This document shows positions 7,629 to 15,646 of a stretch of 64,000 nt of DNA, piece after piece. The notes under the pieces were generated by a model. That model was not told the DNA's origin. It did no database searches and worked only from the letters and a program-made list of their open reading frames with translations. Source of the DNA: an uncultured Eubacterium sp. (GTDB taxonomy: Bacteria; Bacillota; Clostridia; Oscillospirales; Acutalibacteraceae); contig NZ_CAKSZA010000006.1 of assembly GCF_934525195.1 (NCBI RefSeq), positions 80,596-144,595 on the forward strand. The letters run 5' to 3'. Each line of letters begins with the position of its first letter. The first letter of the stretch is position 1. The position numbers and the translations under genes are program-made.

Positions 7629-8874
7629 GTTTTTTCCGTTTTCGCAAAAACAGCTTCAAACGCTTAATTGGTGGTGTGCCGGCAGCAAATATAACACAAA
7701 AAACGGAATCATCTGTGACGGTGCCGTGAGGTCGGGCAAAACACTTTGTATGTCGCTGTCGTTTGTGTTCTGGGCATTTTATGCTTTCAATGACACGTCA
7801 TTTGCACTTTGTGGCAAAACTATAAGTTCGCTCAGGCGAAATGTGGTGACTCCTATGATACCGATGCTCAATTCGCTTGGTTTCAATGTGACGGAGAAAA
7901 TCAGCAGAAATATGCTCGAAATTCAAAGAGGAAGCGTTAAAAACAGATTTTACATCTTTGGAGGCAGGGACGAAAGTTCTGCTTCGTTGATTCAGGGTAT
8001 GACCTTGGGCGGTGTCCTTTTTGACGAAGTTGCGTTGATGCCTCGTTCGTTTGTTGGACAGGCTCTTGCAAGGTGTTCGCTTGATGGTTCACGGTTTTGG
8101 TTCAACTGTAATCCTGAGCATCCTTTTCATTGGTTTTATAATGAGTGGATTAAAAAGGCTGACGAAAAGAATATGCTCTACCTCCATTTTACTATGGACG
8201 ACAATCCCTCACTTTCGCCAAAAATCAAAGGTCGATATCAGAAACTTTATACAGGTGCGTTTTATGAACGCTTTATTGAGGGCAAATGGGTTGCCGCAGA
8301 CGGATTGGTTTATCCGATGTTTTCTCCCGAAAAGCATATCAAATCGGCAGACTCGTTCAGCGAATATTATTTAAGCTGTGATTACGGAACGGTTAATCCG
8401 TTTTCGCTTGGTCTTTGGGGCAAAGGCGAGGACGGCTGGTACAGGGTGAATGAATATTATCATTCGTCAAGAGAAAAAGGCGTTCAGTTGACGGACGAGG
8501 AATACTACGGTCATCTGAAAGAGCTTGTCGGGGACAAAACTATAACGGCTCTGATAGTTGACCCGTCGGCAGCTTCGTTTATAGAAACGGTACGCCGCCA
8601 TGGTGAATTTACAGTCATCAAGGCTGAAAACGATGTGCTTAAAGGAATAAACAGAGTTTGCATGGCTTTGAAGCAAAATGAGATTTTTATATCTCCCGTT
8701 TGCACCGACACGATAAGGGAATTTTCCATTTATCGTTGGGATAACGATATAAAGCGTGACGCACCAAAAAAAGAAAATGATCACGCAATGGACGACATAC
8801 GGTATTTTGTCAACACCGTTCTTGATATGAGGAGCGATGACTGTGCGTTTTCCGTTGCAGTAGAAAGGATGTGA
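7621..8874 (+). CDS. Phage terminase large subunit (PBSX family)
   Basis: A 417-residue packaging motor. The N-terminal ATPase has a Walker A-like motif D-G-A-V-R-S-G-K-T (about residue 32) and a Walker B-like G-V-L-F-D-E-V-A (about 130). The C-terminal RNase-H-like nuclease shows acidic clusters, L-S-C-D-Y-G-T near residue 246 and I-V-D-P-S-A near 310, plus a late D-D-I-R-Y. It translocates and cuts DNA at the portal. The ATG at 7621 is chosen because it overlaps the small-subunit stop and the upstream extension has no family similarity. All motifs are intact, so this is not a decayed remnant. Confidence 0.92.
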   Translation: MVKFFPFSQKQLQTLNWWCAGSKYNTKNGIICDGAVRSGKTLCMSLSFVFWAFYAFNDTSFALCGKTISSLRRNVVTPMIPMLNSLGFNVTEKISRNMLEIQRGSVKNRFYIFGGRDESSASLIQGMTLGGVLFDEVALMPRSFVGQALARCSLDGSRFWFNCNPEHPFHWFYNEWIKKADEKNMLYLHFTMDDNPSLSPKIKGRYQKLYTGAFYERFIEGKWVAADGLVYPMFSPEKHIKSADSFSEYYLSCDYGTVNPFSLGLWGKGEDGWYRVNEYYHSSREKGVQLTDEEYYGHLKELVGDKTITALIVDPSAASFIETVRRHGEFTVIKAENDVLKGINRVCMALKQNEIFISPVCTDTIREFSIYRWDNDIKRDAPKKENDHAMDDIRYFVNTVLDMRSDDCAFSVAVERM

Positions 8875-8878
8875 AGCC

Positions 8879-10030
8879 TTGAGTATATTCGGCAAAAACA
8901 AAAACAAAGAGCCGTCCGATGCCGTTGCTTCTGCTTCGGTTCAAACGGCGGGTAAAAATTGCCATCCGTTTAGGTATCTCGGCGGTTACACACCGCTTGT
9001 GGCATCAAACAATATGGTGTATCGCTCAATCAGAGAAGGAGTGCCGATTATTGACAGTGCAATTAACAAAATTGTGCGTCTTATGGGCGGCTTTGAATTT
9101 GATTGCGGTGACGAGAGAATAAATGATGATATGAACAGATTTTTTTCGACAGTAAATGTTGGCGGAAATCAGTGTGGAATACAGTCGTTTGTTGATAATT
9201 TTATGAATCAGCTTTTGACTTATGGCACGGCAATCGGCGAAATGGTGGCTGACGAAAACGGTTTTTATGCTTTGTACAACGGCGAACTCGGCTGTGTGAG
9301 TGTGAAAAGGGCAGACAATGATATGGATTTGATTTTCTGCTCGGGTCATATGAACAGTCAGACACCGCTTGAACATCAGGAGCGAATTCTGTTCTCGGTG
9401 CTTAATCCTGAGCCGGGAGAAATCTTGGGCACAAGTTTGCTCAGAGGTCTGCCGTTTGTATCGGATATTTTGCTGAAAATTTACAACACAATAGGCACAA
9501 ATTGGCAACGACTCGGAAATTTGCGTTATGCCGTGACCTACAAACCGCAGGGTGACGGAATGGACAAGGCATTTGCAAAAGAGCGTGCCAATCAAATGGC
9601 GAAAGCGTGGAAAGACGCTATGAGCAGCACCGACACAATCAAGGATTTTGTGGCGGTCGGAGATGTTAAGGTCAGCGTTATCGGCGCAGACAATCAAATC
9701 TTGGACAGCGAAATTCCTGTTCGCCAAATGCTTGAGCAGATTATTGCAAAGACGGGACTTATGCCGTATATGTTTGGTCTTTCGTGGTCAACGACCGAAA
9801 GAATGAGTCAACAGCAGGCAGATATTTTGACGACCGAGCTTAAAGCTTATCGCAGAATTGTCACCCCGATTATCAAGAAAATCGGCGAAACATATTTGTC
9901 CACACTCGGAATTTACAGAAGTGTTGATGTTCAATGGACGGATATAACCTTGCAGGATGAAATCCAAATAGCACAGGCTAAACTTTACAATGCTCAGGCG
10001 GACAAATTAGCAGAGGAGGTAAATCAGTGA
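8879..10030 (+). CDS. Phage portal protein
   Basis: A 383-residue portal protein placed between terminase and capsid protease. It begins with TTG, 4 nt after the terminase stop, with AAGGA a little upstream. Typical portal features are the N-terminal V-Y-R-S-I-R-E-G...A-I-N-K-I-V-R-L segment, the central H-Q-E-R-I-L-F-S-V-L-N-P and G-T-S-L-L-R-G-L-P stretch, and the C-terminal L-M-P-Y-M-F-G-L-S-W-S-T-T region. Twelve subunits form the ring through which DNA enters the head. It is shorter than many siphophage or myophage portals, in line with the compactness of the whole cluster. Confidence 0.9.
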   Translation: MSIFGKNKNKEPSDAVASASVQTAGKNCHPFRYLGGYTPLVASNNMVYRSIREGVPIIDSAINKIVRLMGGFEFDCGDERINDDMNRFFSTVNVGGNQCGIQSFVDNFMNQLLTYGTAIGEMVADENGFYALYNGELGCVSVKRADNDMDLIFCSGHMNSQTPLEHQERILFSVLNPEPGEILGTSLLRGLPFVSDILLKIYNTIGTNWQRLGNLRYAVTYKPQGDGMDKAFAKERANQMAKAWKDAMSSTDTIKDFVAVGDVKVSVIGADNQILDSEIPVRQMLEQIIAKTGLMPYMFGLSWSTTERMSQQQADILTTELKAYRRIVTPIIKKIGETYLSTLGIYRSVDVQWTDITLQDEIQIAQAKLYNAQADKLAEEVNQ

Positions 10031-10983
10031 CAGACGCTTTTATTCAAAAAAGTGCTCCGAGTGAAGAGGATATGAAAAAAATCGGCAAGTTTTCCAGACG
10101 AGAGATGTCGGCTGAAGAAGTCTATATCTTCAATGTTGACCTTTGCAACAATGATGTTGACCGAGATTTTGAAAAGTTTTCGGTGGCAACTCTCAACGAA
10201 CTTGCACAGCAGTTTGTCGGCAAAACAGGAATTTTTGACCATTCAATGAAAGCCGAAAATCAAAAGGCAAGAGTTTTTGATGCTTGGGTCGAAAAGGTTG
10301 CAGGCAAGAAAACTGCCGACGGTGAAGATTTTTATGTTCTCAAGGCAAGAGCGTATATGCTCAACAATGATGAAAACAAGGCTCTTATTGACGAAATTGA
10401 TGCCGGCATAAAGAAAGAAGTTTCCGTGTCGTGCAGTGTTGAAAAGGCGATTTGTTCAATTTGCAACACGGACAATCGTCACGGCAGATGCGAGCATATT
10501 CCGGGCAGAAGCTACGGCGGAAAACTCTGTTTTAATGTTTTGAGCAATGCAAGGGATGCCTATGAATTCTCATTTGTTGCCGTTCCTGCACAGCGTGAGG
10601 CGGGAATTACAAAATCATTTGAAAACGCAAAGGAGAAAAATATGCAGGATATTATCAAAAACATTGCCTCGGGTGACGGTGTTACCCTCACAAAATCGGA
10701 GGCAAACAGGCTCAATTCCTACATCGAGGAGCTAAAGGATGAGGCTGCTCTCGGCGAGGAATACAAAAAGAGTCTTTCAAAGGAAGTTGTTGATTTGTTT
10801 AAGTCGGCATTTCCGAATATGGACTCAAAACTTTTTTCATCCGTTACGGCTGTTATGACGGCAAGTGAACTCATCGGTTTTCGTGACGGAATGAGAAGCA
10901 ATGAATCAAAATCAAAAATTAAGCCTCAGCTTGCACAAGCAACTGAGAGCAAGGCGATAGATTTTTCGCAATTTAGAATTTAG
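10027..10983 (+). CDS. Phage prohead protease fused to scaffold domain
   Basis: A 318-residue protein starting with GTG overlapping the portal stop, after an AGAGGAGGT site. Residues about 20-200 form a prohead-protease-like domain: D-H-S with catalytic His72, the V-S-V-S-C-S serine motif near 133-135, and E-F-S-F-V-A-V-P-A at about 180-188. Between them lies a putative zinc knuckle (C143, C146, C155, H157). From residue about 206 the sequence becomes helical and charged, like a scaffold. A perfect AAAGGAG then ATG at 10642 could produce the scaffold part alone (113 residues), as in lambda C/Nu3. It should assemble and then mature the capsid. Confidence 0.8.
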   Translation: MTDAFIQKSAPSEEDMKKIGKFSRREMSAEEVYIFNVDLCNNDVDRDFEKFSVATLNELAQQFVGKTGIFDHSMKAENQKARVFDAWVEKVAGKKTADGEDFYVLKARAYMLNNDENKALIDEIDAGIKKEVSVSCSVEKAICSICNTDNRHGRCEHIPGRSYGGKLCFNVLSNARDAYEFSFVAVPAQREAGITKSFENAKEKNMQDIIKNIASGDGVTLTKSEANRLNSYIEELKDEAALGEEYKKSLSKEVVDLFKSAFPNMDSKLFSSVTAVMTASELIGFRDGMRSNESKSKIKPQLAQATESKAIDFSQFRI

Positions 10984-10994
10984 GAGGAAAAAAT

Positions 10995-11354
10995 ATGATT
11001 TCTTACAATGGATTTGATACAAAGTATATCACTATGGAAGGCTTATATGATGACCCGAAAAGATTGAAAATCGGGGACTTCGTAAAAGTTACAGATGAAG
11101 GCACTGTTGATTTGGCTGATCCAAACAAACCGTTTTTCGGAATGGTTGTCGGCAATAATGATAACTACTATACCGTTCAGGTATCGGGATATGCCGAAAT
11201 CGATTTTGCCGGGGCAGGCTTGCCTATGTATGCAAGACTTATTGTTAATAAAAGAGGCACACTTCAAAACTCTACTTCAACAACATATGACGCACCGCTT
11301 CGCAAAGTTATTTGGGTTGACAAAAATGAAAACAGAGCGGGCGTAATTCTTTAA
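10995..11354 (+). CDS. Probable phage head decoration protein
   Basis: A 119-residue, beta-rich protein (G-D-F-V-K-V, F-F-G-M-V-V-G, Y-Y-T-V-Q-V-S-G-Y, A-R-L-I-V-N) with a good AGGAGG site, located between protease/scaffold and major capsid genes. Size, beta character and place match head-stabilising (decoration or cement) proteins such as the DUF2190 group. There is no motif that proves it, so the call is based on context and general look. Confidence 0.65.
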   Translation: MISYNGFDTKYITMEGLYDDPKRLKIGDFVKVTDEGTVDLADPNKPFFGMVVGNNDNYYTVQVSGYAEIDFAGAGLPMYARLIVNKRGTLQNSTSTTYDAPLRKVIWVDKNENRAGVIL

Positions 11355-11373
11355 TTTAAGGAGGAAATAGAAT

Positions 11374-12375
11374 ATGACATTTGATACTTTAAGACTAGAT
11401 AAGGGACTTTATACTTCTGAAAAGGGATTTACAAAGGCGCTTGAAGAAATTGACCCAAGTGAAAACTACAAGGGCACAGAACTTGAGGGACTTGACGCTT
11501 ATGAGCGTCAGCTTAAACGTTTTGACATCAAGGTTAGCGGACAGAATTCCGACCCTGTTTCAAAATTTTTCCAAACAAGCGATTCGGCTGTTTTGTTCCC
11601 TGAATATATTAAGAGATCGGTTGCGGCAGCAATGGTCAAAAACGATGTTGTTGATAAGATTGTTGCAACAACCACTGTGATTGATTCTCTTGACTATCGT
11701 TCTGTTCAATGCCAATCAGTTGAACCGGAAAACATTGAAAATTCTTTCATCAACGAGGGCACATTTATTCCCGAAACCGTTATCAAGACAAAGGAGCACC
11801 TTACAAAGCTTAAAAAGAACGGCAGAACACTTGTTGCTTCTTATGAATCAATCAAGTCACAGCGCCTTGATTTGTTTGCGGTAATGCTCAAGCAAATCGG
11901 TAATTATATTAATTCTTGTCAGCTTGTACAGGCGATTAAAGCCTTGGATACGGAAGATGCTCCGAGAATCCAAACAGAACTTGTAAACAATCAAGTTTCG
12001 TTCACCGACTTTGCCAATTTGTATCTCGAACTTTTACCTTATGAATATAACACACTTATTGTTGAGGAAAGAGCTTTGGCAAGAATTATCAAATTGGACG
12101 AATTTCGAGACGGCGCATCAGGTCTTGACTTTCATAGCACCGGCAAGATGATTACACCTTTTGGCGCGAAAATTGTTCCTTGTGCCACAAATATTGTCGG
12201 AGCGGGCGTTGTTGCACTTGATAAAAATTATGCTTTGGAAAAGGTACAGTTTGGCGATGTTGTGACTGACTTTGATAAGCTTATTGACCGTCAGATTGAA
12301 AGAGCAACCGTAACAAGTACTGTTGGCTTTAACAAGATTGTTGATACGGCATGTGTTGTTCTTGACCAACACTAA
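11374..12375 (+). CDS. Phage major capsid protein
   Basis: A 333-residue protein with a strong ribosome binding site (AAGGAGGAAA) and codon use richer in common codons than its neighbours, suggesting high expression. The N-terminal ~60 residues are charged and probably form the scaffold-bound arm that the protease removes. The rest resembles HK97-fold capsid proteins: F-F-Q-T-S-D-S-A-V-L-F-P-E-Y near residue 65 and a C-terminal stretch (F-G-A-K-I-V-P...A-L-D-K-N-Y-A-L-E) like the P-domain beta strands. Position after protease and decoration genes supports the call. The frame is intact. Confidence 0.85.
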   Translation: MTFDTLRLDKGLYTSEKGFTKALEEIDPSENYKGTELEGLDAYERQLKRFDIKVSGQNSDPVSKFFQTSDSAVLFPEYIKRSVAAAMVKNDVVDKIVATTTVIDSLDYRSVQCQSVEPENIENSFINEGTFIPETVIKTKEHLTKLKKNGRTLVASYESIKSQRLDLFAVMLKQIGNYINSCQLVQAIKALDTEDAPRIQTELVNNQVSFTDFANLYLELLPYEYNTLIVEERALARIIKLDEFRDGASGLDFHSTGKMITPFGAKIVPCATNIVGAGVVALDKNYALEKVQFGDVVTDFDKLIDRQIERATVTSTVGFNKIVDTACVVLDQH

Positions 12376-12381
12376 GACATT

Positions 12382-12732
12382 ATGAAAACAGAAAATATAC
12401 TTGAAATTTTATGTACAATCGGCAGAATGTCAGACGATGAGGCTAAGAAGTATGTATCTCTTGTAAAAATCAATTCGCGTCCTTTTGCGGACAAGGAATA
12501 TGATGAGGGTGATGAGGCACTCCTTGAATACTTTGTTGCGGCAAAGACCAACTATCAGATTGCACTTGCTTCATACGACAGCGAAATCTCATCTTTTAAG
12601 GCAGGAGATGTTTCGGTTACTTCAACGCCTGACGGAAATGCCGTGAAAAATGCAAAGGCTCTGTTGGACGATGCGTATTCGACAATATCGCATCTGGTTG
12701 CAGACAAGGGCTTTTATTTTAGAGGGGTGTAA
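12382..12732 (+). CDS. Probable head-tail connector protein
   Basis: A 116-residue, mainly helical protein right after the capsid gene, the usual place for the gp6/gp15-type adaptor under the portal. The sequence contains two helical pieces (S-D-D-E-A-K-K-Y-V-S-L-V and A-L-L-E-Y-F-V-A-A-K) like other DNA-packaging adaptor proteins. No sequence motif is decisive. It is separated by 2 nt from the next gene, so it is read in the same transcript. Confidence 0.6.
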   Translation: MKTENILEILCTIGRMSDDEAKKYVSLVKINSRPFADKEYDEGDEALLEYFVAAKTNYQIALASYDSEISSFKAGDVSVTSTPDGNAVKNAKALLDDAYSTISHLVADKGFYFRGV

Positions 12733-12734
12733 TA

Positions 12735-13097
12735 ATGCAGTTGAATAATCTTTCAAAGGCGTTGGTGCCGATGATAGAAAAGTATTCGCACAGTTGCACG
12801 ATTACAACCAAAGACGGTTCGGTCATCACCTCAAGGGTGATGGCTGAGCAACTGTGGAGAAGGGATAAGGTTAGGTTTGAGGCAAATCCAACCGACATAG
12901 GCTTTAATCAAAAGAATTATATTATCGGTATTTTTACCTTTGACATAACGGGATTTGGCAGAGATGACATCTTAACTCTTATGGGCACGGATTATTATTT
13001 TATTAAATCAAGCACTGTTGTTATAGGCAACGAGATTCTTTACTATACAGCGGTGCTTCGTGAGGCTGTAAAGGGGGATAAGGATGTATTTGGATAA
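12735..13097 (+). CDS. Probable phage head-closure or stopper protein
   Basis: A 120-residue beta-rich protein in the slot normally used by head-closure (stopper) proteins. It overlaps the following gene by 14 nt. No diagnostic motif is seen; segments such as I-G-I-F-T-F-D-I-T-G-F and D-Y-Y-F-I-K-S-S-T fit a small beta barrel. The function is inferred from order: adaptor, closure, then tail terminator. Confidence 0.5.
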   Translation: MQLNNLSKALVPMIEKYSHSCTITTKDGSVITSRVMAEQLWRRDKVRFEANPTDIGFNQKNYIIGIFTFDITGFGRDDILTLMGTDYYFIKSSTVVIGNEILYYTAVLREAVKGDKDVFG

Positions 13098-13482
13098 CGA
13101 AACCGACAGTTTGCTCGAATTGCTCAAATCAAAAAAAGAACTTGAAAGTATAAGCTTTATTAAGGCTTGCCCATATGCAAAAAAGCAGACAAAAATATGC
13201 AAAAAGGTTGCTGCGATTTCTCCGGGTGAACTTGATTTGGAGAGCATAAGCGTTGATGATGAAAACTTTTTCGGCAGGTATGCGATTGACATTGACCTTT
13301 TTGTGCCGTATGAGTTTGGTTCTCCGATTGCTTATGATGATATGGAAAAAATTGTAAGGGCAATTATGAGCAAATCTGTTTGCGGAATCAGACTTTCGTC
13401 GATAGTCAAGGCTTCGTCGGCGGAATGTTACAAAATGAAAGCAACATTTACCTTTTCGCTTGCCTATTCAAAGGAGGCTTAA
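13084..13482 (+). CDS. Probable phage tail-terminator-like protein
   Basis: A 132-residue protein overlapping the preceding gene. Its place, and a pattern of mixed helices and strands ending with A-T-F-T-F-S-L-A-Y, resemble tail completion (gpU/XkdJ-like) proteins that cap the tail tube at the head. In an ordinary contractile-tail phage the sheath and tube genes would follow directly; here only a 34-residue frame separates it from the LysM baseplate gene. Confidence 0.5.
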   Translation: MYLDNETDSLLELLKSKKELESISFIKACPYAKKQTKICKKVAAISPGELDLESISVDDENFFGRYAIDIDLFVPYEFGSPIAYDDMEKIVRAIMSKSVCGIRLSSIVKASSAECYKMKATFTFSLAYSKEA

Positions 13483-13484
13483 AT

Positions 13485-13589
13485 ATGAAAAACGAAGATG
13501 TTGTGATAGGTCGCAGTGAGGCTGAGGAACTAAGCGACTATATTATGCTTGATTCAAGAAGATATGACAATAATGTGAGAGGTGATTGA
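13485..13589 (+). CDS. 34-residue protein at the site of the missing tail genes
   Basis: A short frame with a strong ribosome binding site (AAGGAGG, 13473-13479) and ATG at 13485, ending 1 nt before the next gene. The peptide is acidic (starts M-K-N-E-D-V-V-I-G-R) and matches no family I know. Its good signal and tight packing suggest that it is translated. It occupies the point where sheath, tube, chaperone and tape-measure genes normally lie, and could be a leftover start of one of them or a new small structural part. Confidence 0.55.
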   Translation: MKNEDVVIGRSEAEELSDYIMLDSRRYDNNVRGD

Positions 13590-13590
13590 T

Positions 13591-14106
13591 ATGCAGTTTA
13601 TGAAAATGAGCTATAAAGGCTTTGAATTTAATATAAATCCAAAGAATTTTAAAATCTCTATGAGCAAGAGCACAGCTAAATATAATACTGTTTATGACGG
13701 GCAAATCTGTACTGAAAAAGGCAAAGGATGCGCTGTTGTTTCCGGAAAGGGATATTTTGTCGGTGCCGATGCAGCAGGCAAGGCTTTTGAACTGGTACGT
13801 GTTTTTAACAAAAAGGGCAGCGATTATTTGTTTTTGCCAAACAGCGTGCCGATAAAAATGCATTTTACCTCTCTTGATATATCGTATTCGAGCGGAAACG
13901 ACAGGGTGGAGTATTCTTTTGAATTTACGCAGGAATGCAATACAAAGAGTGAGGAACACACGGTCGGTTATACTTATGCGCTTGAAAACGAAAATCTTTT
14001 TGACATTGCAAGCAGAACGGGAGTTCAAATTGAATCGATTGTAAAGTGCAATGATATAGGCGATATTTTTGCCGTCAAGGAGGGCGAAAAAATATGGCTG
14101 ATTTGA
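13591..14106 (+). CDS. LysM-type tail/baseplate protein (XkdP-like)
   Basis: A 171-residue protein. Residues 1-110 are beta-rich and resemble the N-terminal domain of XkdP-type tail proteins; residues about 122-171 form a LysM-like module ending L-F-D-I-A-S-R-T-G, then I-V-K-C-N-D-I and E-G-E-K-I-W-L-I. In contractile phages this protein binds at the end of the tape measure and helps start the baseplate. The ATG at 13591 is preferred over the GTG at 13582 because the AGAGGTGAT site precedes the former. It overlaps the next gene by 13 nt. Confidence 0.8.
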   Translation: MQFMKMSYKGFEFNINPKNFKISMSKSTAKYNTVYDGQICTEKGKGCAVVSGKGYFVGADAAGKAFELVRVFNKKGSDYLFLPNSVPIKMHFTSLDISYSSGNDRVEYSFEFTQECNTKSEEHTVGYTYALENENLFDIASRTGVQIESIVKCNDIGDIFAVKEGEKIWLI

Positions 14107-15047
14107 TATTTGCACTTTACGATTTGAACGATTGCGAAATTGAACTCGGGTGTTTAAAATCGTATGAACTTTGCAAAGATATCGACGCACCGTGCGACAG
14201 CTTGAGAATAACTTTTGTCAATGAATCACCGATTCCGGAAGCGTATAAGGCGAAGGCATTTTGTGACGGCAAGTGCGTGTTCAACGGGTATGTGGACACT
14301 CAGCGTGAAACATTGCAAAAAAATCATATTGTGTGCTTTTTGTATTGCCGTTCGAGTGCGTGCATTTTGACCGACAGTGAGGCAAAGCCGTTTGCGTATA
14401 CATCTCCGAGTGCGATGGCTTTGTTTGAAATAAACGCAGGTGATGAGTTTAAGTATAATCTTGGCAGTATTTACAGCGATATTAATTATCAGGTTTGCAA
14501 GGGAACATCTCTTTACGGTGCTATAAATGGCTTTGTGTACTCCGTTACAGGTGAAAATATTAGGGTTACTCCCGACAATGAAATTGTCCTTTTGCATACT
14601 GAAAACCGTGTGAAACTTGATGAAAAAAAGCTTATTTCTGCAAAGCGAATTATTAACAGAGGCAATGCTTTGTCGCAGATTGATTACAAAATCAGTAATT
14701 CGACAGATTATATTTATCACAGGGTCAGTAAATTTATGAATGACAAAAGAATAACCGCTCGCAAAATTCGCAACATTTCAACCGTGCCCGATTGGCAGAG
14801 AGAAACTGCGATGAAATCGGTTTTTTTGTCTGCAAATGCAGATTATTGCGGATGGGAACTGACGGTGCAGGGCTATGCCAAAATTGATTTATGTGACGAA
14901 ATAAATGCGGACATTGAGGGCTTTGATGTTTTTGACAAAGTGGTTGCAAGCAGCGTTGCGCATATTTTTGACTCATCGGGTGAACGCACGGTGATTAAGG
15001 CAAATTATATGATTGATTTGGAGGAAATGAGCTATGTGGATGAGTAA
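14094..15047 (+). CDS. Baseplate hub protein (XkdQ/gpD-like)
   Basis: A 317-residue protein like the XkdQ / late-control gpD hub family that forms the trimeric centre of the baseplate. Signs are the N-terminal F-N-G-Y-V-D-T-Q-R-E-T beta-barrel segment (about residues 60-72), the middle domain around V-C-K-G-T-S-L-Y-G-A-I-N, and the final barrel with A-N-Y-M-I-D-L-E-E-M. It is coupled to its neighbours by overlaps of 13-14 nt at both ends. Confidence 0.8.
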   Translation: MADLIFALYDLNDCEIELGCLKSYELCKDIDAPCDSLRITFVNESPIPEAYKAKAFCDGKCVFNGYVDTQRETLQKNHIVCFLYCRSSACILTDSEAKPFAYTSPSAMALFEINAGDEFKYNLGSIYSDINYQVCKGTSLYGAINGFVYSVTGENIRVTPDNEIVLLHTENRVKLDEKKLISAKRIINRGNALSQIDYKISNSTDYIYHRVSKFMNDKRITARKIRNISTVPDWQRETAMKSVFLSANADYCGWELTVQGYAKIDLCDEINADIEGFDVFDKVVASSVAHIFDSSGERTVIKANYMIDLEEMSYVDE

Positions 15048-15387
15048 AAAAATTGTGGCAACTTCAGAAAATGAGGTCGCCGAAAAAGGCAAGGTTACGC
15101 TGTCTGACAATCAATTTGAAGCCGGTGCTACCGTTACAAAACGAAATATTGACAGCTATGCGCCTTATGGATATCAGAGCGTTCCGCCGATTAACGAAGA
15201 TATTATTATGCTTGAATCAAATGACGGCGCAGTTGTGCTTGGCACATTAAATAAAAACTGCGATATCGAAAGCGGAGAAGTGAAAGTTTCGTCGCTCGGA
15301 GGCGCGTATATTATTCTCAAAAATGATGGCAACATTGTTCTCAACGGTTTGGTGATTGACAGCAGAGGAGTGATACAAAATGAATGA
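15034..15387 (+). CDS. Baseplate spike/assembly protein (gpV-like)
   Basis: A 117-residue protein with an OB-like N-terminus and a short repeat-rich beta C-terminus (G-G-A-Y-I-I-L-K-N-D-G-N-I-V-L-N-G), as in gpV/gp45 central spikes. Y-A-P-Y-G-Y-Q-S-V-P-P-I-N-E-D is typical of the OB part. It would pierce the target envelope or cap the tube. The ATGs at 15034 and 15040 are both possible; the upstream GAGG supports either. It overlaps both neighbours. Confidence 0.7.
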   Translation: MWMSKKIVATSENEVAEKGKVTLSDNQFEAGATVTKRNIDSYAPYGYQSVPPINEDIIMLESNDGAVVLGTLNKNCDIESGEVKVSSLGGAYIILKNDGNIVLNGLVIDSRGVIQNE

Positions 15388-15646
15388 TACCGATGTTATT
15401 GGCGAACTTTTGAAAAATGCCGTAAGGTGTTTTACGGTTAGGAGAGGCAGATTTTATCCCGACAAAAACTTTGGCTCAAAAATAAGTCTTGCGCAGACAA
15501 ATGCAGAAATTTTGGCTTTTGCAAGACAAAGCGTTGCCGAGGTTGACGGCGTGTTTGTAAAATCTGCCTCAAAAAATAATTACGGAGTCACCTTTGAAGT
15601 GACGGTTAACGGAGAAGAAAGGACGGTGACGGCGAATTTTGATTAG
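15380..15646 (+). CDS. Baseplate wedge protein gp25/W-like
   Basis: An 88-residue protein of the gp25/gpW (XkdS, DUF2634-like) type: R-R-G-R-F-Y-P-D-K-N-F-G-S-K-I (residues about 21-35) followed by helices and an antiparallel pair of strands (V-T-F-E-V-T-V-N-G). In contractile systems this protein links the baseplate wedges to the first sheath ring. Its presence implies a once contractile particle even though no sheath gene is seen nearby. Confidence 0.75.
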   Translation: MNDTDVIGELLKNAVRCFTVRRGRFYPDKNFGSKISLAQTNAEILAFARQSVAEVDGVFVKSASKNNYGVTFEVTVNGEERTVTANFD

